A stretch of 64,000 nt of DNA from Pseudarthrobacter naphthalenicus (GCF_029076445.1 NZ_JARESG010000002.1:248001-312000), one strand, 5' to 3'; positions 17,138 to 26,661 are shown, counted from the first letter of the stretch. Notes: generated from the letters alone by a model not told the origin. Made by a program: numbers and translations.

Positions 17138-18263
17138 CGGCGGGACCGCCGTCGCGCTCCACGGGCGTCTTGCCGGGCTGGATGTGGCGGGAGCCCCAGA
17201 GCCCCTTCTCGTGACCGGCAGGCGCGCTCGTGAGGTCCGCTTCGCGGACAACTGACCAGGCGGCCGACACCAGGTAGACCTGGCTGACCAGGTTGAACCA
17301 GATCAGCAGGCCGATGATGATGGCGAACGGTGCCAGGATGGGGTTCCGGCCGGCACCGGCGAGCAGTTCAGTGCTGAAGACCTGCAGAATGGTGGTGCCC
17401 ACCGCGGCCAGGATGGTCCCTTCCAGCAGCGCACGCCGGGAGAGCTTCAGCCCGCCCGCCAGGCGGAACATCACGACGGCGGTCACCCAGCTGAGCACCA
17501 GCGGCACACCGATCTTGATCAGCGTGGTCAGCGGACCGGCGATAACGGGGTCCAGGTGGAGGAAGTCGCTGACCCATCCGGCGGCGGTGCCGAACACCAG
17601 CGACGCGCCCGCGCTGATGACCAGGGCCACGCCCAGCAGCAGCAGGGTGCCCGCGTCCCGCAGCTTCATCAGGATGATGTTGAGTTTCAGTGGCGGCAGC
17701 TGCACCACGCCGCGCAGGCCGTCACGCAGCCCGGCGATCCATCCCAGGGATGTGATCACGGTGACCACCGCTGCGATCACGGCGGTCCAGCCCAGGCCGG
17801 TCGGGTTCAGCAGGTCCTTGGGATCCACCAGGCCTGCGCCGCCATTGAGTTTCAGCAGGCCGGGCGCACTTTGGGCCACGCTGCTGATGATGTTGTCCAG
17901 CAGTGCAGGCTGGCCCTGCAGCACCAGGCCGGCAATGGAGAATCCCGTCGCCAGCAGGCCCGTGATGGAGAAGAACATGTTGAAGCCGATGCCGGCACTC
18001 ATGAGCGGGCCGTGCTGGAGGTTGTAGTGCTGCCATGCACGCATCGGCCGGAAGGCGTTAAGCCGGGCGAGCAGCCACTGGACCAGCGCCATGAGGCTGG
18101 CCAGCGGGCCGCCGTCGGATCTTCTGGCCTTGCCCCACTCCATCCTTTTTTGGATGACGGCCAGCTTCAGGCGCGCCTGCTCAGTGGGAAGCGGTGGCTC
18201 CGTTTGCGTCGGCGTCTTTCGTGGTGCCGCCGCCCCCGCCGTCGTCGTCAGTTTCGGTCCCAA
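17094..18263 (-). CDS. YihY/BrkB family membrane protein
   Basis: About 389 residues with six hydrophobic segments. The N-terminal part AWQHYNLQHGPLMSAGIGFNMFFSITG, the middle LIWFNLVSQVYLVSAAW near the C-terminus and the Pro/Gly pattern identify the YihY/virulence factor BrkB family, whose function is unsettled (once mis-called RNase BN). Start is uncertain: TTG 18263 has GGGAAGAG seven bases upstream but overlaps the 2H gene by 83 bases; ATG 18143 avoids overlap but has a poorly placed site. Its 3' end overlaps the opposing hydrolase by 44 bases. Confidence 0.8.
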   Translation of the reverse strand: MGPKLTTTAGAAAPRKTPTQTEPPLPTEQARLKLAVIQKRMEWGKARRSDGGPLASLMALVQWLLARLNAFRPMRAWQHYNLQHGPLMSAGIGFNMFFSITGLLATGFSIAGLVLQGQPALLDNIISSVAQSAPGLLKLNGGAGLVDPKDLLNPTGLGWTAVIAAVVTVITSLGWIAGLRDGLRGVVQLPPLKLNIILMKLRDAGTLLLLGVALVISAGASLVFGTAAGWVSDFLHLDPVIAGPLTTLIKIGVPLVLSWVTAVVMFRLAGGLKLSRRALLEGTILAAVGTTILQVFSTELLAGAGRNPILAPFAIIIGLLIWFNLVSQVYLVSAAWSVVREADLTSAPAGHEKGLWGSRHIQPGKTPVERDGGPAASARRPGIGRPRQK

Positions 18264-18786
18264 AGTCCAACTCTTCCCGTAGCTGCCAGATGCCGTCAGC
18301 ATCATGCTCGTAGAGTCCCATGCTAACCACAGGGAAGGTGGCCCTGTAGCTTTCGAGCACCGTTTCGGCCTGATCGAGGCTCTCCGGGGCAACATCGTGG
18401 GCGATGGTGACATGGGGATGGTACGAAAACGGCAGGTCCCGTTGGAGCGGGCCGGTCTGAAGTTTCTCGTGCAGCTCCACGCAGGCGTCGAAGCCCTCTT
18501 CCACGTTGATGTAAACCACCGGGGAAACCGGCCGGAAAGTCCCCGTACCGGAAATGGTCACCATAAACGGGGCCTGGTTGCGGGCCACCTCATGGACGTG
18601 GGCGCGGGTGGCTTCCCAGTCGTCGGTGGGGGTGGTGGTGACCAGCGTGATGTGGGCGGGGACCACCCCGGCCATCGGATCACCGAACGAAGCCCGCCAC
18701 CGCTGAAGTTCCGCCGCGATGGCAGGCGGGAACCCCAGAATGACGCCGACGCTCACTCCTTCGCTGACAGTCCTCGCGGCCGGCAT
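18181..18786 (-). CDS. 2'-5' RNA ligase / 2H phosphoesterase family protein
   Basis: A 201-residue 2H-superfamily protein. The two HxT motifs that form the active site are present as PAHITLV and HPHVTIAH. Family members ligate or cleave 2',5' RNA bonds or hydrolyse cyclic phosphodiesters; the substrate here is unknown. The C-terminal ~28 residues are low-complexity (Asp, Gly, Thr), in the part overlapped by the YihY start. ATG 18786 lies four bases after the trpS stop, so it is probably co-transcribed with trpS. Confidence 0.82.
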   Translation of the reverse strand: MPAARTVSEGVSVGVILGFPPAIAAELQRWRASFGDPMAGVVPAHITLVTTTPTDDWEATRAHVHEVARNQAPFMVTISGTGTFRPVSPVVYINVEEGFDACVELHEKLQTGPLQRDLPFSYHPHVTIAHDVAPESLDQAETVLESYRATFPVVSMGLYEHDADGIWQLREELDFGTETDDDGGGGGTTKDADANGATASH

Positions 18787-18790
18787 TGCT

Positions 18791-19831
18791 CTAGCGGACT
18801 CCGGCCAGGCGCAGTGAGGGCAGGAAACCCATCCGCTCATAGACCTGGCTGAGCGTCACCGAAGCGATCTCGCGGGCACGCTCCGCGCCCTGGGCAAGCA
18901 GCCTGTCCAGCTCGGCCGGATCCGCCATCAGCTCGTTGGTGCGGTTTCGCAGCGGCGTGATGAAGTCCACCATGACTTCGGCGAGATCCACCTTCAGGTG
19001 GCCATACATTTTGCCTTGGTACTCGGCCTCGAGCTCCGGCACCGGTTTGCCGGTCAGGGAGGAATAGATGGTCAGCAGGTTGGAGATGCCCGGCTTTTCT
19101 TCGAGGTCGAACCGGATCTCCGTGCCGGTATCCGTCACCGCCGACTTGATGCGCTTGGCGGCCACCTTGGGGTCTTCCAGGAGCTGGATGGAGCCGTTGG
19201 GTGACTCCCCCGTTTTCGACATCTTGGCGGTGGGGTTCTGCAGGTCGTAGATCTTCGCGCTTTCCTTGAGGATGGTGGCCTCGGGCACGGTGAAGGTCTC
19301 GCCGAAGCGTGTGTTGAACCGCTGGGCCAGGTTCCGGGTCAGCTCCAGGTGCTGGCGCTGGTCCTCACCAACCGGCACCAGGTCGGTCTGGTACAGCAGG
19401 ATGTCCGCGGCCATCAGGGTGGGGTAGGCGAAGAGCCCCAGGGTGGCGGCGTCGGCGCCGGCCTTCTGTGTTTTGTCCTTGAACTGGGTCATGCGGGAGG
19501 CTTCGCCGAAGCCGGTGATGCAGTTCAGCGCCCACGCCAGCTGCGCGTGCTCGGGGACGTGTGACTGGACGAAGAAGATGCTCTTGTCCGGATCAATGCC
19601 GGCCGCGATGTACTGGGCCGCCACCACGCGGGTGCGGTTGCTGAGTTCGGCCGGGTCGAAGTCCACGGTGATGGCGTGCAGATCGGGGATGAAGAACACG
19701 GCGTCGTAGGCGGACTGCATGTCCACCCAGTTGCGGACGGCACCGATGTAGTTGCCCAGGTGCAGGGAGTCGGCTGTGGGCTTGGCGCCGGAAAGAATCC
19801 GTTTGCGGCCCTGTGAAGGTGAGCTGGTCAT
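18791..19831 (-). CDS. trpS: Tryptophanyl-tRNA synthetase
   Basis: A 346-residue class I synthetase that charges tRNA-Trp. The HIGH-like motif appears as [10 protein letters not shown] and the KMSKS motif as [12 protein letters not shown]; the tryptophan pocket region [13 protein letters not shown] and [19 protein letters not shown] are canonical. Length is normal. ATG 19831 precedes [20 protein letters not shown]. It is followed closely by the 2H gene and lies 18 bases after the exonuclease III gene. Confidence 0.97.
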   Translation of the reverse strand: MTSSPSQGRKRILSGAKPTADSLHLGNYIGAVRNWVDMQSAYDAVFFIPDLHAITVDFDPAELSNRTRVVAAQYIAAGIDPDKSIFFVQSHVPEHAQLAWALNCITGFGEASRMTQFKDKTQKAGADAATLGLFAYPTLMAADILLYQTDLVPVGEDQRQHLELTRNLAQRFNTRFGETFTVPEATILKESAKIYDLQNPTAKMSKTGESPNGSIQLLEDPKVAAKRIKSAVTDTGTEIRFDLEEKPGISNLLTIYSSLTGKPVPELEAEYQGKMYGHLKVDLAEVMVDFITPLRNRTNELMADPAELDRLLAQGAERAREIASVTLSQVYERMGFLPSLRLAGVR

Positions 19832-19849
19832 TCGTTGGAACCTTAAGAT

Positions 19850-20683
19850 TTAGAGCCGGTAGTCCACTACCAGCGGGGCATGGTCAGAGAAGCGGGTGTC
19901 CCACGAGGGCGCCCGGTCCACAACTGCGGAGACGGCGGCCGCTGCGAGGTCCGGTGTGGCCAGGTGGTAGTCGATGCGCCAACCGGTGTCGTTATCGAAC
20001 GCCTGGCCACGTTGTGACCACCAGGTGTACGGGCCGTCCACATCTCCTGCCAGGCCGCGATGAACATCCCTCCAACCGATGTCCTCGCCGAAGAAGCGGT
20101 CAAAGTAGGCGCGTTCCTCGGGCAGGAAGCCGGCTTTCCTGACGTTACCCTTCCAGTTCCGGATGTCCCGTTCGGTGTGGCCAACGTTGAGGTCGCCCAC
20201 GACGAGTGCGTGATCACTGTGCTTGGTGAGCTCCGGCAGGCGGGTGCTCATGACGTCCAGGAAGCGGTACTTGTCCACCTGCTTGGGAGTTCCGGCCTCG
20301 CCGGAGTGCACGTAGGCGCTGGCGACCGTCAGCTGAACAGGGTTTCCGGCGGCATCGTTCACGCGGAAATCAGCCTCCACCCAGCGGCCGGCGGTGGCGA
20401 AGTAGTCATCCCCGATGCCGTTGCGGGTGTACAGGGGTTCTTCGCGCGACGCAATGGCGACGCCGGCACGGCCTTTGGCTTCCGCTTCGGCATGGAGGAT
20501 ATGCCAGCCGTCGCCCAGCAACTGGCGGACGGTCGCGTCGGGTGCCCGGACCTCCTGGAGGCAGAGGATATCCACTTCGCGGGGCTCCAGCCAGGCCGCC
20601 ATGCCGTTCTTGAAGGCAGCCCGGAGGCCGTTGACGTTGACTGATGCGATGCGAAGGTGATCCTTCTTCAATGCCGAACTCAC
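19850..20683 (-). CDS. xth: Exodeoxyribonuclease III
   Basis: About 277 residues of the ExoIII/AP-endonuclease fold. Catalytic blocks are visible: ASVNVNGLRA (Asn), LCLQEVRA (Glu metal ligand), GDLNVGH (Asp/Asn), and the terminal FSDHAPLVVDY (Asp-His pair). It cuts DNA at abasic sites and degrades 3' ends in base excision repair. The start is uncertain among GTG 20692, 20689, 20683 and TTG 20671; I prefer 20683, giving MSSALKKD. It lies just after the small membrane protein gene and before trpS. Confidence 0.92.
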   Translation of the reverse strand: MSSALKKDHLRIASVNVNGLRAAFKNGMAAWLEPREVDILCLQEVRAPDATVRQLLGDGWHILHAEAEAKGRAGVAIASREEPLYTRNGIGDDYFATAGRWVEADFRVNDAAGNPVQLTVASAYVHSGEAGTPKQVDKYRFLDVMSTRLPELTKHSDHALVVGDLNVGHTERDIRNWKGNVRKAGFLPEERAYFDRFFGEDIGWRDVHRGLAGDVDGPYTWWSQRGQAFDNDTGWRIDYHLATPDLAAAAVSAVVDRAPSWDTRFSDHAPLVVDYRL

Positions 20684-20693
20684 CCGCACCACT

Positions 20694-21257
20694 CTAGTCG
20701 ATGATGGTTCCGCTGACCGGGTCCCCGGTGCTGCCGGCGGAGCGGATCATGTCCCGGGCGTTCGTTGCGGTGATCTCGATGGTCTCCAGTGCCCGGCGAA
20801 TGGTGTCCTGGTCCGCGCCGTCACCTTTGGCCCGTTCCTGCTCCACCACCCGGATCTGCACCTGCACAATCTTGAAGGAGTGGTCCAGTTTGAGGTCCCG
20901 GACCTCGTCTCCCTCGGTCCGCTCGGCCACCACCCGGGTGCCGCCATGGTCAGCAGAGGCCGACGACGGCGCGCGGCCGGCGGCGCTGTTGAACGCATTC
21001 TGGGCTTCCGTCAGTTTGGCACCCGCCTTTTTGGCGGCCTTCTGGATGCTGAAGACCACGAACGACGCCAGCGCGAGCCAGAAGCCGGCGATGACCGCGA
21101 CAACCCAGCCCACGACGTCGTTCTGGTTCGCGGCGAAGATGACCGCGACCAGGAAGGCGATGATAAAGACCATCATCCCGGGCCCGCTGATCCGAAGCAT
21201 GGAGAAGCCGCCCTTGGACCGGCCGGACGGGGACTGTGGGTTACCCAGAGATCGCAT
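20694..21257 (-). CDS. Conserved membrane protein of unknown function
   Basis: A 187-residue protein with two adjacent hydrophobic helices (about residues 27-45 and 50-70), then a charged cytoplasmic-type domain. That domain contains DHSFKIVQVQIRVVEQERAKG and ALETIEITATNARDMI and looks helical. I do not recognise a named family. The ATG at 21257 is used; internal Met20 is an alternative. It is adjacent to xth on the same strand, with one of the palindromic repeats just upstream. Confidence 0.7.
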   Translation of the reverse strand: MRSLGNPQSPSGRSKGGFSMLRISGPGMMVFIIAFLVAVIFAANQNDVVGWVVAVIAGFWLALASFVVFSIQKAAKKAGAKLTEAQNAFNSAAGRAPSSASADHGGTRVVAERTEGDEVRDLKLDHSFKIVQVQIRVVEQERAKGDGADQDTIRRALETIEITATNARDMIRSAGSTGDPVSGTIID

Positions 21258-21318
21258 GGGTCCATTGTCTCAAACGCCGCGGCGCCCTTTTACCCCTTCC
21301 ACCCCCGGCGAACACTCC

Positions 21319-21384
21319 CCCAAGTAAGTAGCAGCAAGTGTCGTTTTGGACGGTCAAAACGACACTTAGTGCTACCCAGTTGGG
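21319..21384. repeat. Palindromic repeat, copy A
   Basis: About 66 bases forming one long hairpin: CCCAAGTAAGTAGC...TGTCGTTTTG against CAAAACGACACTTAGTGCTACC...TTGGG. It belongs to the five-copy family with 27589, 48840, 49893 and 61501. It lies six bases after the stop of the minus-strand permease gene (stop at 21391). It may act as a terminator. Confidence 0.9.
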
Positions 21385-21390
21385 CCGGGG

Positions 21391-22242
21391 TTACCTCAGG
21401 AACAGCTTCCGCAGCCGCACCGTGGTGAGCAGCATGCCCAGAGCCGTCATCAGCACGTAGTAGCCAATATGGACGGCGGTGGCGGGCGTGAAGACGCCCA
21501 CGCTGATCTGGCGCAGCAGCTCCACACCATGCCAGAGCGGCATGGCCTGGATGAGCCATTGGATGTACTGCGGGTAGACGCTGAGCGGATAGAACGTGGC
21601 ACTGAACAGAAACATGGGCAGCATGATGAAGTTGATCCAGTCCATCTGCTGGAAGGTCTTCAGGAAGCTGGTGATCCCCATTCCGAGGCTGGCAAATCCG
21701 AAAGCGATGAGCACCGACGCCGGGATCATCAGGATGGCCCAGGGTGTGGTGATCAACCCCATCACGCCCATCACCGCCGTGAACCCCGCCGCATAGAGCA
21801 GGCCACGCAACAGCGCCAGGAAAATCTCGCCGAGGGCCACGTCCAGCGGCCCCAGGGAGGTGTACAGCATGCCCTGGTACAGCTTGGCGAAGTTCATTTT
21901 GAAGAACACGTTCCAGGTGGAGTCATACACCGCGCCGTTCATGGCCGAGACGGCCAGCAGTGCCGGGGCGATGTAGGCGGCGTAGCTGATGGGCGCTCCG
22001 TCGGGCCCCTGCACCGGCCCCACGATGGCGCCAAGGCCCACGCCCATGGAGATCAGGAACAGCACCGGCTCAAAGAAGCCGGAAAGCATCACCAGCCAGT
22101 TGCTGCTTTTTGTGGCCATCAGCCCCCGCGAGATCACGGCTTTGGCGTTGCGGGAATACAGCGGACCGAACGTCCTGTTGCGCGCGAGCTCCGTGACGCT
22201 GTGGCGCGGGCCCGTGACGCTGCTGCCGGGGACTGTGCTCAT
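21391..22242 (-). CDS. ABC-2 type exporter permease (DrrB-like)
   Basis: A 283-residue permease with about six membrane segments. The C-terminal part with FLFSATFYPLSVYP and PLWHGVELLRQ is the ABC-2 signature seen in NodJ/DrrB proteins. ATG 22242 overlaps the preceding permease stop as ATGA. With its sister permease and ATPase it makes a DrrAB-type exporter for an unknown, perhaps lipophilic, compound. A palindromic repeat follows the stop. Confidence 0.9.
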   Translation of the reverse strand: MSTVPGSSVTGPRHSVTELARNRTFGPLYSRNAKAVISRGLMATKSSNWLVMLSGFFEPVLFLISMGVGLGAIVGPVQGPDGAPISYAAYIAPALLAVSAMNGAVYDSTWNVFFKMNFAKLYQGMLYTSLGPLDVALGEIFLALLRGLLYAAGFTAVMGVMGLITTPWAILMIPASVLIAFGFASLGMGITSFLKTFQQMDWINFIMLPMFLFSATFYPLSVYPQYIQWLIQAMPLWHGVELLRQISVGVFTPATAVHIGYYVLMTALGMLLTTVRLRKLFLR

Positions 22243-23069
22243 TGCCCCAGCCTCCGGATGAACTGGCGCTTCGTCAGGACCCATCCGAGCACCGCCAGCG
22301 CAGCCAGCACCGTGATGTGCACCGCCGTGAGAACCGGCGGCTCGCGGTAGCCGTAGCTGAAGACGCGGCCCAGCTGTGTTCCGTGCCAGATCGGCGAGAT
22401 CCAGCCGATCCAGCGGACGGCCAGGGGCAGCGTGTCCAGCGGGAAGAACGTTCCGGAGAAAAGGAAGAGCGGCATCACAATGAAGCGCATCACCAGCGCG
22501 AACTGGCCCTTGTCTTCCTTTATGGACGCGGCATAGGCCATCAGCGGCAGGCCAAACGAGAGCCCAGCGAGGGTGGCCACCACAATCCCGGCCCAACCCC
22601 AGCCGGACGGGGACGCCCCGAACAATCCCACAACCGCAAAGTAGATTGCCGACTGCACCAGCAGGCGCACCGTCACGGCCATGATCTGCCCGGCGGCAAT
22701 CTGCTGCGGCGCGAGCGGGGAAGCGTGCGGCCCGTAGTAGATCCGGCGCCACTTGAATCCGTCCATCACGGGGAATGTGAACTCGTTGGCGGCGGTCATC
22801 ACCGCGGCCGAAACGAGCAGCGCCGGAGCAATGAAGGCCAGATAGCTGACGCCCCCGAAGGATCCCGCGGCCCCGGCGTCCACCAGGGTGGCCAGCCCCA
22901 CCCCCATCGCAAACAGGTACGCCACCGGCTGCCCCACGCTGTACATCAGGATGGACCAGCCGTAGCCCTTCATCACGCGGAGCACCTGCTCGGCGTAGTA
23001 GAACGCACCCCAGCGCCGCGCCCTCGCCGCGGAGACGGCCGGCGGGTGGGCGCGGGCCTGATCAGTCAA
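22239..23069 (-). CDS. ABC-2 type exporter permease (DrrB/NodJ-like)
   Basis: A 276-residue sister permease to the gene at 21391, with about six helices, FLFSGTFFPLDTLP and SPIWHGTQLGR. It starts at TTG 23069, overlapping the ATPase stop in TTGACTGA. The two permeases share the same signature blocks, suggesting an old duplication and a heterodimeric channel. The N-terminal ~20 residues are hydrophilic and precede RWGAFYYAEQVLRVMKGYGW. Confidence 0.9.
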   Translation of the reverse strand: MTDQARAHPPAVSAARARRWGAFYYAEQVLRVMKGYGWSILMYSVGQPVAYLFAMGVGLATLVDAGAAGSFGGVSYLAFIAPALLVSAAVMTAANEFTFPVMDGFKWRRIYYGPHASPLAPQQIAAGQIMAVTVRLLVQSAIYFAVVGLFGASPSGWGWAGIVVATLAGLSFGLPLMAYAASIKEDKGQFALVMRFIVMPLFLFSGTFFPLDTLPLAVRWIGWISPIWHGTQLGRVFSYGYREPPVLTAVHITVLAALAVLGWVLTKRQFIRRLGQ

Positions 23070-24021
23070 CGAGGCTCCGGCCCGTCAGGCGCAGGAACAC
23101 GTCCTCCAAGGACGACCGGCGGACCAGCGAGGTCAACGGCCGGAGGCCACGGGAAGAGACCTGCTCAAGGGCCGCCTCGCCGTCGTGCGTGTACATCAGC
23201 ACCCGGTCCGGAAGCACTTCGAGGCGTTCGCCAATCCCCTGGAGCTCGCCGGCGATGGTGACGTTGCGTTCGGACCCGAAGCGCAGTTCCAGCACTTCCC
23301 TGGTGGAGTGCTCGCGGATCAGCTGCGCGGGTGATCCCTCGGCCATGATGCGGCCCTTGTCCACCACAATCAGCCTGTCGCACAGCTGTTCGGCCTCGTC
23401 CATGTAATGCGTGGTGAGGATCAGGGTGACGCCCTGTTCCTTGAGCCGGAAGAGCCGGTCCCACAGGGTGTGCCGGGCCTGCGGATCCAGACCCGTGGTG
23501 GGCTCGTCCAGCAGCAGGATCTGCGGTTCGTTGATGAGCGAACGGGCGATGGTCAGCCGCCGTTTCATGCCGCCGGACAGCGCATCCACCTTGGACTTGG
23601 CCTTGTCCGTGAGCTGGGCGAATTCGAGCAGTTCGTCAGCCTTCGGCTTCAGGTAGCTCATGGGCAGGCCGAAATAGCGGCCGTAGACCAGGAGATTGTC
23701 CCGGACCCTGAGTTCCTCGTCCAGGTTGTCCTGCTGCGGAACCACGCCAAGGTGCGCGCGGACCTCGGGCCCGTGGCTGTCCGGGTCCAGGCCCATGATG
23801 CTGAGTTTTCCGGACGTCCGCTGCGTGACCGCGCCGATCATCTTCATCGTGGTGGACTTGCCCGCCCCGTTCGGGCCGAGCAGGCCGAAGGACTCCCCTG
23901 CCGGCACGCTGAAGGAGATACCGTCGACGGCGGCAACCTCACCGTAGGTCTTGCGCAGGTCCTCGGCGGTGATGACCGTCTCCTGCCGGGCGGGAAGGCC
24001 ACCGGGCGGGGTGGAGGACAT
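23062..24021 (-). CDS. ABC exporter ATPase (DrrA/NodI-like)
   Basis: A 319-residue single-domain ATPase. Walker A GPNGAGKST, signature LSGGMKRRL, Walker B LLLDEPTTGLD and the H-loop TTHYMDEAEQLCDRL are all intact, as is the DrrA-type C-terminal extension of ~90 residues. ATG 24021 gives MSSTPPGG; an earlier in-frame ATG at 24087 has no clear ribosome site. It heads a three-gene exporter operon with the two permeases. The substrate is unknown. Confidence 0.92.
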   Translation of the reverse strand: MSSTPPGGLPARQETVITAEDLRKTYGEVAAVDGISFSVPAGESFGLLGPNGAGKSTTMKMIGAVTQRTSGKLSIMGLDPDSHGPEVRAHLGVVPQQDNLDEELRVRDNLLVYGRYFGLPMSYLKPKADELLEFAQLTDKAKSKVDALSGGMKRRLTIARSLINEPQILLLDEPTTGLDPQARHTLWDRLFRLKEQGVTLILTTHYMDEAEQLCDRLIVVDKGRIMAEGSPAQLIREHSTREVLELRFGSERNVTIAGELQGIGERLEVLPDRVLMYTHDGEAALEQVSSRGLRPLTSLVRRSSLEDVFLRLTGRSLVD

Positions 24022-24116
24022 GATGGCTTTGTTGTGCACCCTCCGCAGACTAATGGAGGCCCCCCGAATGGGAAAGGGGCCTTGCACCTGGCTTTTGTTG
24101 GGTTGAGGTGGAACGG

Positions 24117-24164
24117 CCGACGGCGGCCCGCACCTTGCGCGAAAAAGGTGCGGCCCGCCGTCGG
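24117..24164 (-). terminator. Long hairpin after folD
   Basis: A 20-bp stem with one mismatch and an 8-base loop (24117-24136 pairs with 24145-24164), 20 bases after the folD stop. There is no T-run on the minus strand, so termination may be weak or Rho-assisted. Confidence 0.65.
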
Positions 24165-24183
24165 GCGCGATGTTTCTTGTGAG

Positions 24184-25101
24184 CTACGCGGTTGCCGAAC
24201 CGCTTTCCTGTGCCACCTGGCGTTCCGCGGCTTCGACCACATTGGTCATAAGCAGCGCAACGGTCATGGGGCCCACGCCGCCGGGGTTCGGCGAAATCCA
24301 GCCGGCCACTTCGGCAGCGGCGGGATCGATGTCGCCGTGGACCTTGCTCTTGCCCGTCTCGGGGTCGGTTTCACGGGTGACACCAACGTCGAGCAGCGCA
24401 GCACCGGGCTTGACGTCCGCGGCCTTGACGATGTGCTTGACCCCAGCGGCACCCACAATGACGTCGGCCTGCCGCAGCAGCTCGGAGAGGTTCTCCGTGC
24501 CCGTGTGCGTCAGCGTGACGGTGGCGTTCACGGACCGGCGCGTGAGCAGCAGGCCGATGGTACGGCCCACCGTGACACCGCGCCCCACCACAACGACGTG
24601 CTTGCCCGCGAGGCTGTAGCCGTTCCGCTCCAGGAGCTCGATGACCCCGCGGGGGGTGCACGGCAGCGGCGAGGTGATCTCGCCGCTGACGTTGAGCACC
24701 AGCCGGCCTAGGTTGGTCGGGTGCAGCCCGTCCGCGTCCTTGGCAGGGTCAATCCGCTCCAGGATGGCATCCGTATCCAAATGCTTGGGCAGCGGCAACT
24801 GCACGATGTACCCGTGGCAGGCCGGGTCCGCATTGAGTTCGTCAATGAGGGCCTCAACCTGTTCCTGGGTGGAATCCGCCGGCAGCTCGCGCTGGATCGA
24901 ATTCATGCCGATCGCCGCTGACTGTTTGTGTTTCATCGACACGTAGAGCTGCGAGGCCGGGTCCGCCCCCACAAGAACGGTGGCAATGCCGGGGACGACG
25001 CCTTTGGCCTTCAGGGCCGCAACACGTTCAACGAGCTCAGACTTGATGGCGGCGGCGGCGGCCTTGCCGTCAAGAACCTTGGCAGTTTGGGTCTTAGTCA
25101 T
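24184..25101 (-). CDS. folD: Methylenetetrahydrofolate dehydrogenase / cyclohydrolase
   Basis: A 305-residue bifunctional enzyme interconverting 5,10-methylene-THF and 10-formyl-THF with NADP. The catalytic-Lys region [14 protein letters not shown], the substrate motif QLPLPKHLD and the NADP loop [11 protein letters not shown] are visible, as is the C-terminal [13 protein letters not shown]. It starts three bases after the glyA stop, so the two form an operon under the ZTP riboswitch upstream of glyA. Together they move one-carbon units from serine to purine synthesis. Confidence 0.96.
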   Translation of the reverse strand: MTKTQTAKVLDGKAAAAAIKSELVERVAALKAKGVVPGIATVLVGADPASQLYVSMKHKQSAAIGMNSIQRELPADSTQEQVEALIDELNADPACHGYIVQLPLPKHLDTDAILERIDPAKDADGLHPTNLGRLVLNVSGEITSPLPCTPRGVIELLERNGYSLAGKHVVVVGRGVTVGRTIGLLLTRRSVNATVTLTHTGTENLSELLRQADVIVGAAGVKHIVKAADVKPGAALLDVGVTRETDPETGKSKVHGDIDPAAAEVAGWISPNPGGVGPMTVALLMTNVVEAAERQVAQESGSATA

Positions 25102-25104
25102 GGA

Positions 25105-26403
25105 TCACCACTGCTCGTGCTGCGGGTACAGCGGGAAGTCGGCGGCGAGCTTGTCGACGCGGGACTGCAGGGCCTCGACGTCGGTGGCCGAGCCGGCTTT
25201 CAGCGCGGTGGCGATGATCTCGGCGACCTCGGTGAACTCCCGGGCCCCGAAACCGCGGGTGGCCAGGGCGGGGGTACCGATGCGAAGGCCGGAGGTGACC
25301 ATCGGCGGACGCGGGTCGAACGGAACGGCGTTGCGGTTCACCGTGATGCCCACAGAGTGCAGGAGGTCTTCTGCCTGCTGGCCGTCCAGCTGCGAGTTGC
25401 GCAGGTCCACCAGGACCAGGTGGACGTCGGTTCCGCCGGTGAGGACAGAGACGCCGGCCTCGGCGACATCAGCCTGGTTGAGGCGGTCCGCGATGATCCT
25501 GGCGCCTTCGAGCACACGCTCCTGGCGTTCCTTGAACTCCTCGGTGCCTGCGATCTTGAAGGCCACGGCTTTAGCGGCGATGACGTGCATCAGCGGGCCG
25601 CCCTGCTGGCCGGGGAAGACGTTGGAGTTGATCTTCTTGGCCCACTCCTGCTTCGCCAGGATCACACCGGAGCGCGGCCCGGCCAGGGTCTTATGAACCG
25701 TGGAGGTGACGACGTCGGAGTACGGCACCGGGCTCGGGTGCAGGCCGGCGGCTACCAGGCCGGCGAAGTGCGCCATGTCGGTCCAGAGCAGCGCGCCCAC
25801 CTCATCGGCGATGGAGCGGAAGGCTTCGAAGTCGAGGTGGCGCGGGTACGCGGACCAGCCGGCGATGATGACCTGCGGCTTCTCGGCGATGGCCTGTTCG
25901 CGCAACTTGTCCATGTCCACGCGGAAGGTGTCTTCCTCCACCTGGTAGGCAGCCACGTTGTACAGCTTGCCGGAGAAGTTCAGCTTCATGCCGTGGGTCA
26001 GGTGGCCGCCGTGTGCCAGGGACAGTCCCAGGATCTTGTCACCCGGGGTGATCATGGCGGACAGTGCCGCCGCGTTCGCCTGCGCACCGGAGTGCGGCTG
26101 GACGTTGGCGTACTCGGCGCCGAAGAGGGCCTTGACGCGGTCGATGGCCAACTGCTCGGCGATGTCCACATATTCGCAGCCACCGTAGTAGCGGCGGCCG
26201 GGGTAACCCTCGGCGTACTTGTTCGTAAGGACCGAGCCCTGGGCTTCCATCACGGCGCGCGGGGCGAAGTTCTCGGAAGCAATCATTTCCAGGGTGCCGC
26301 GCTGGCGGCCAAGTTCCTGTGCAAGGACTGCAGCGATTTCGGGGTCGAGCTCGGCCAGCGGCTGGTTGCTGACTTCTGCTGTGGTGGTGGCGGTAGTAGT
26401 CAC
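25105..26403 (-). CDS. glyA: Serine hydroxymethyltransferase
   Basis: A 432-residue PLP enzyme making glycine and 5,10-methylene-THF from serine. The PLP lysine lies in [14 protein letters not shown], and [21 protein letters not shown] and HSGAQANAA are family landmarks. The first ~15 residues are a Thr-rich extension. Start is GTG 26403, behind CAGGAG. Upstream is a ZTP riboswitch, so expression should rise when ZTP/ZMP builds up, a sign of 10-formyl-THF shortage. Confidence 0.97.
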   Translation of the reverse strand: MTTTATTTAEVSNQPLAELDPEIAAVLAQELGRQRGTLEMIASENFAPRAVMEAQGSVLTNKYAEGYPGRRYYGGCEYVDIAEQLAIDRVKALFGAEYANVQPHSGAQANAAALSAMITPGDKILGLSLAHGGHLTHGMKLNFSGKLYNVAAYQVEEDTFRVDMDKLREQAIAEKPQVIIAGWSAYPRHLDFEAFRSIADEVGALLWTDMAHFAGLVAAGLHPSPVPYSDVVTSTVHKTLAGPRSGVILAKQEWAKKINSNVFPGQQGGPLMHVIAAKAVAFKIAGTEEFKERQERVLEGARIIADRLNQADVAEAGVSVLTGGTDVHLVLVDLRNSQLDGQQAEDLLHSVGITVNRNAVPFDPRPPMVTSGLRIGTPALATRGFGAREFTEVAEIIATALKAGSATDVEALQSRVDKLAADFPLYPQHEQW

Positions 26404-26463
26404 GAAAAACTCCTGGCTAGGGATACGGGCACTGCTAAGGTCAGGCTACCGGCTGGCGTTCGG

Positions 26464-26488
26464 CACCGCCCCTACATGACAGGGGGTG
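26464..26488 (-). promoter_or_regulatory. Possible expression-platform hairpin of the glyA riboswitch
   Basis: Minus-strand CACC-CCCT and AGGGG-GGTG (with a mismatch) can pair between the aptamer and glyA. I see no clear T-run, so it could act in termination or by changing access to the start. Low certainty. Confidence 0.35.
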
Positions 26489-26549
26489 AACGCGCGCAGG
26501 ACGAAACTGGTCCCCTCAGGTTCCAGCTCTTTCCGGCAAGACATGACCC

Positions 26550-26630
26550 TCGGCCCAGGCGTACGATCCGTGGTCTTCGTGATTGCCGCTCCCTGGTGGT
26601 TAAGCCACCCAACGCCAGTTGCGACCAGCC
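26550..26630 (-). ncRNA. ZTP riboswitch (pfl motif)
   Basis: The minus-strand RNA matches the pfl/ZTP aptamer. It has GGTCGCAACTGGCG, then a hairpin GGTGG-CTTAA-CCACC, then AGGGAGCGGC, and finally CGCCTGGGC. GTCGC pairs with GCGGC to close the first domain, GGCG pairs with CGCC as the conserved pseudoknot, and ACGA pairs with TCGT in the second domain. The class is known to sense ZTP/ZMP and switch on one-carbon genes; glyA-folD follow directly downstream. Confidence 0.85.
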
Positions 26631-26661
26631 CAGACTACCAAAAACGGCCGGGCCCCGCGGG

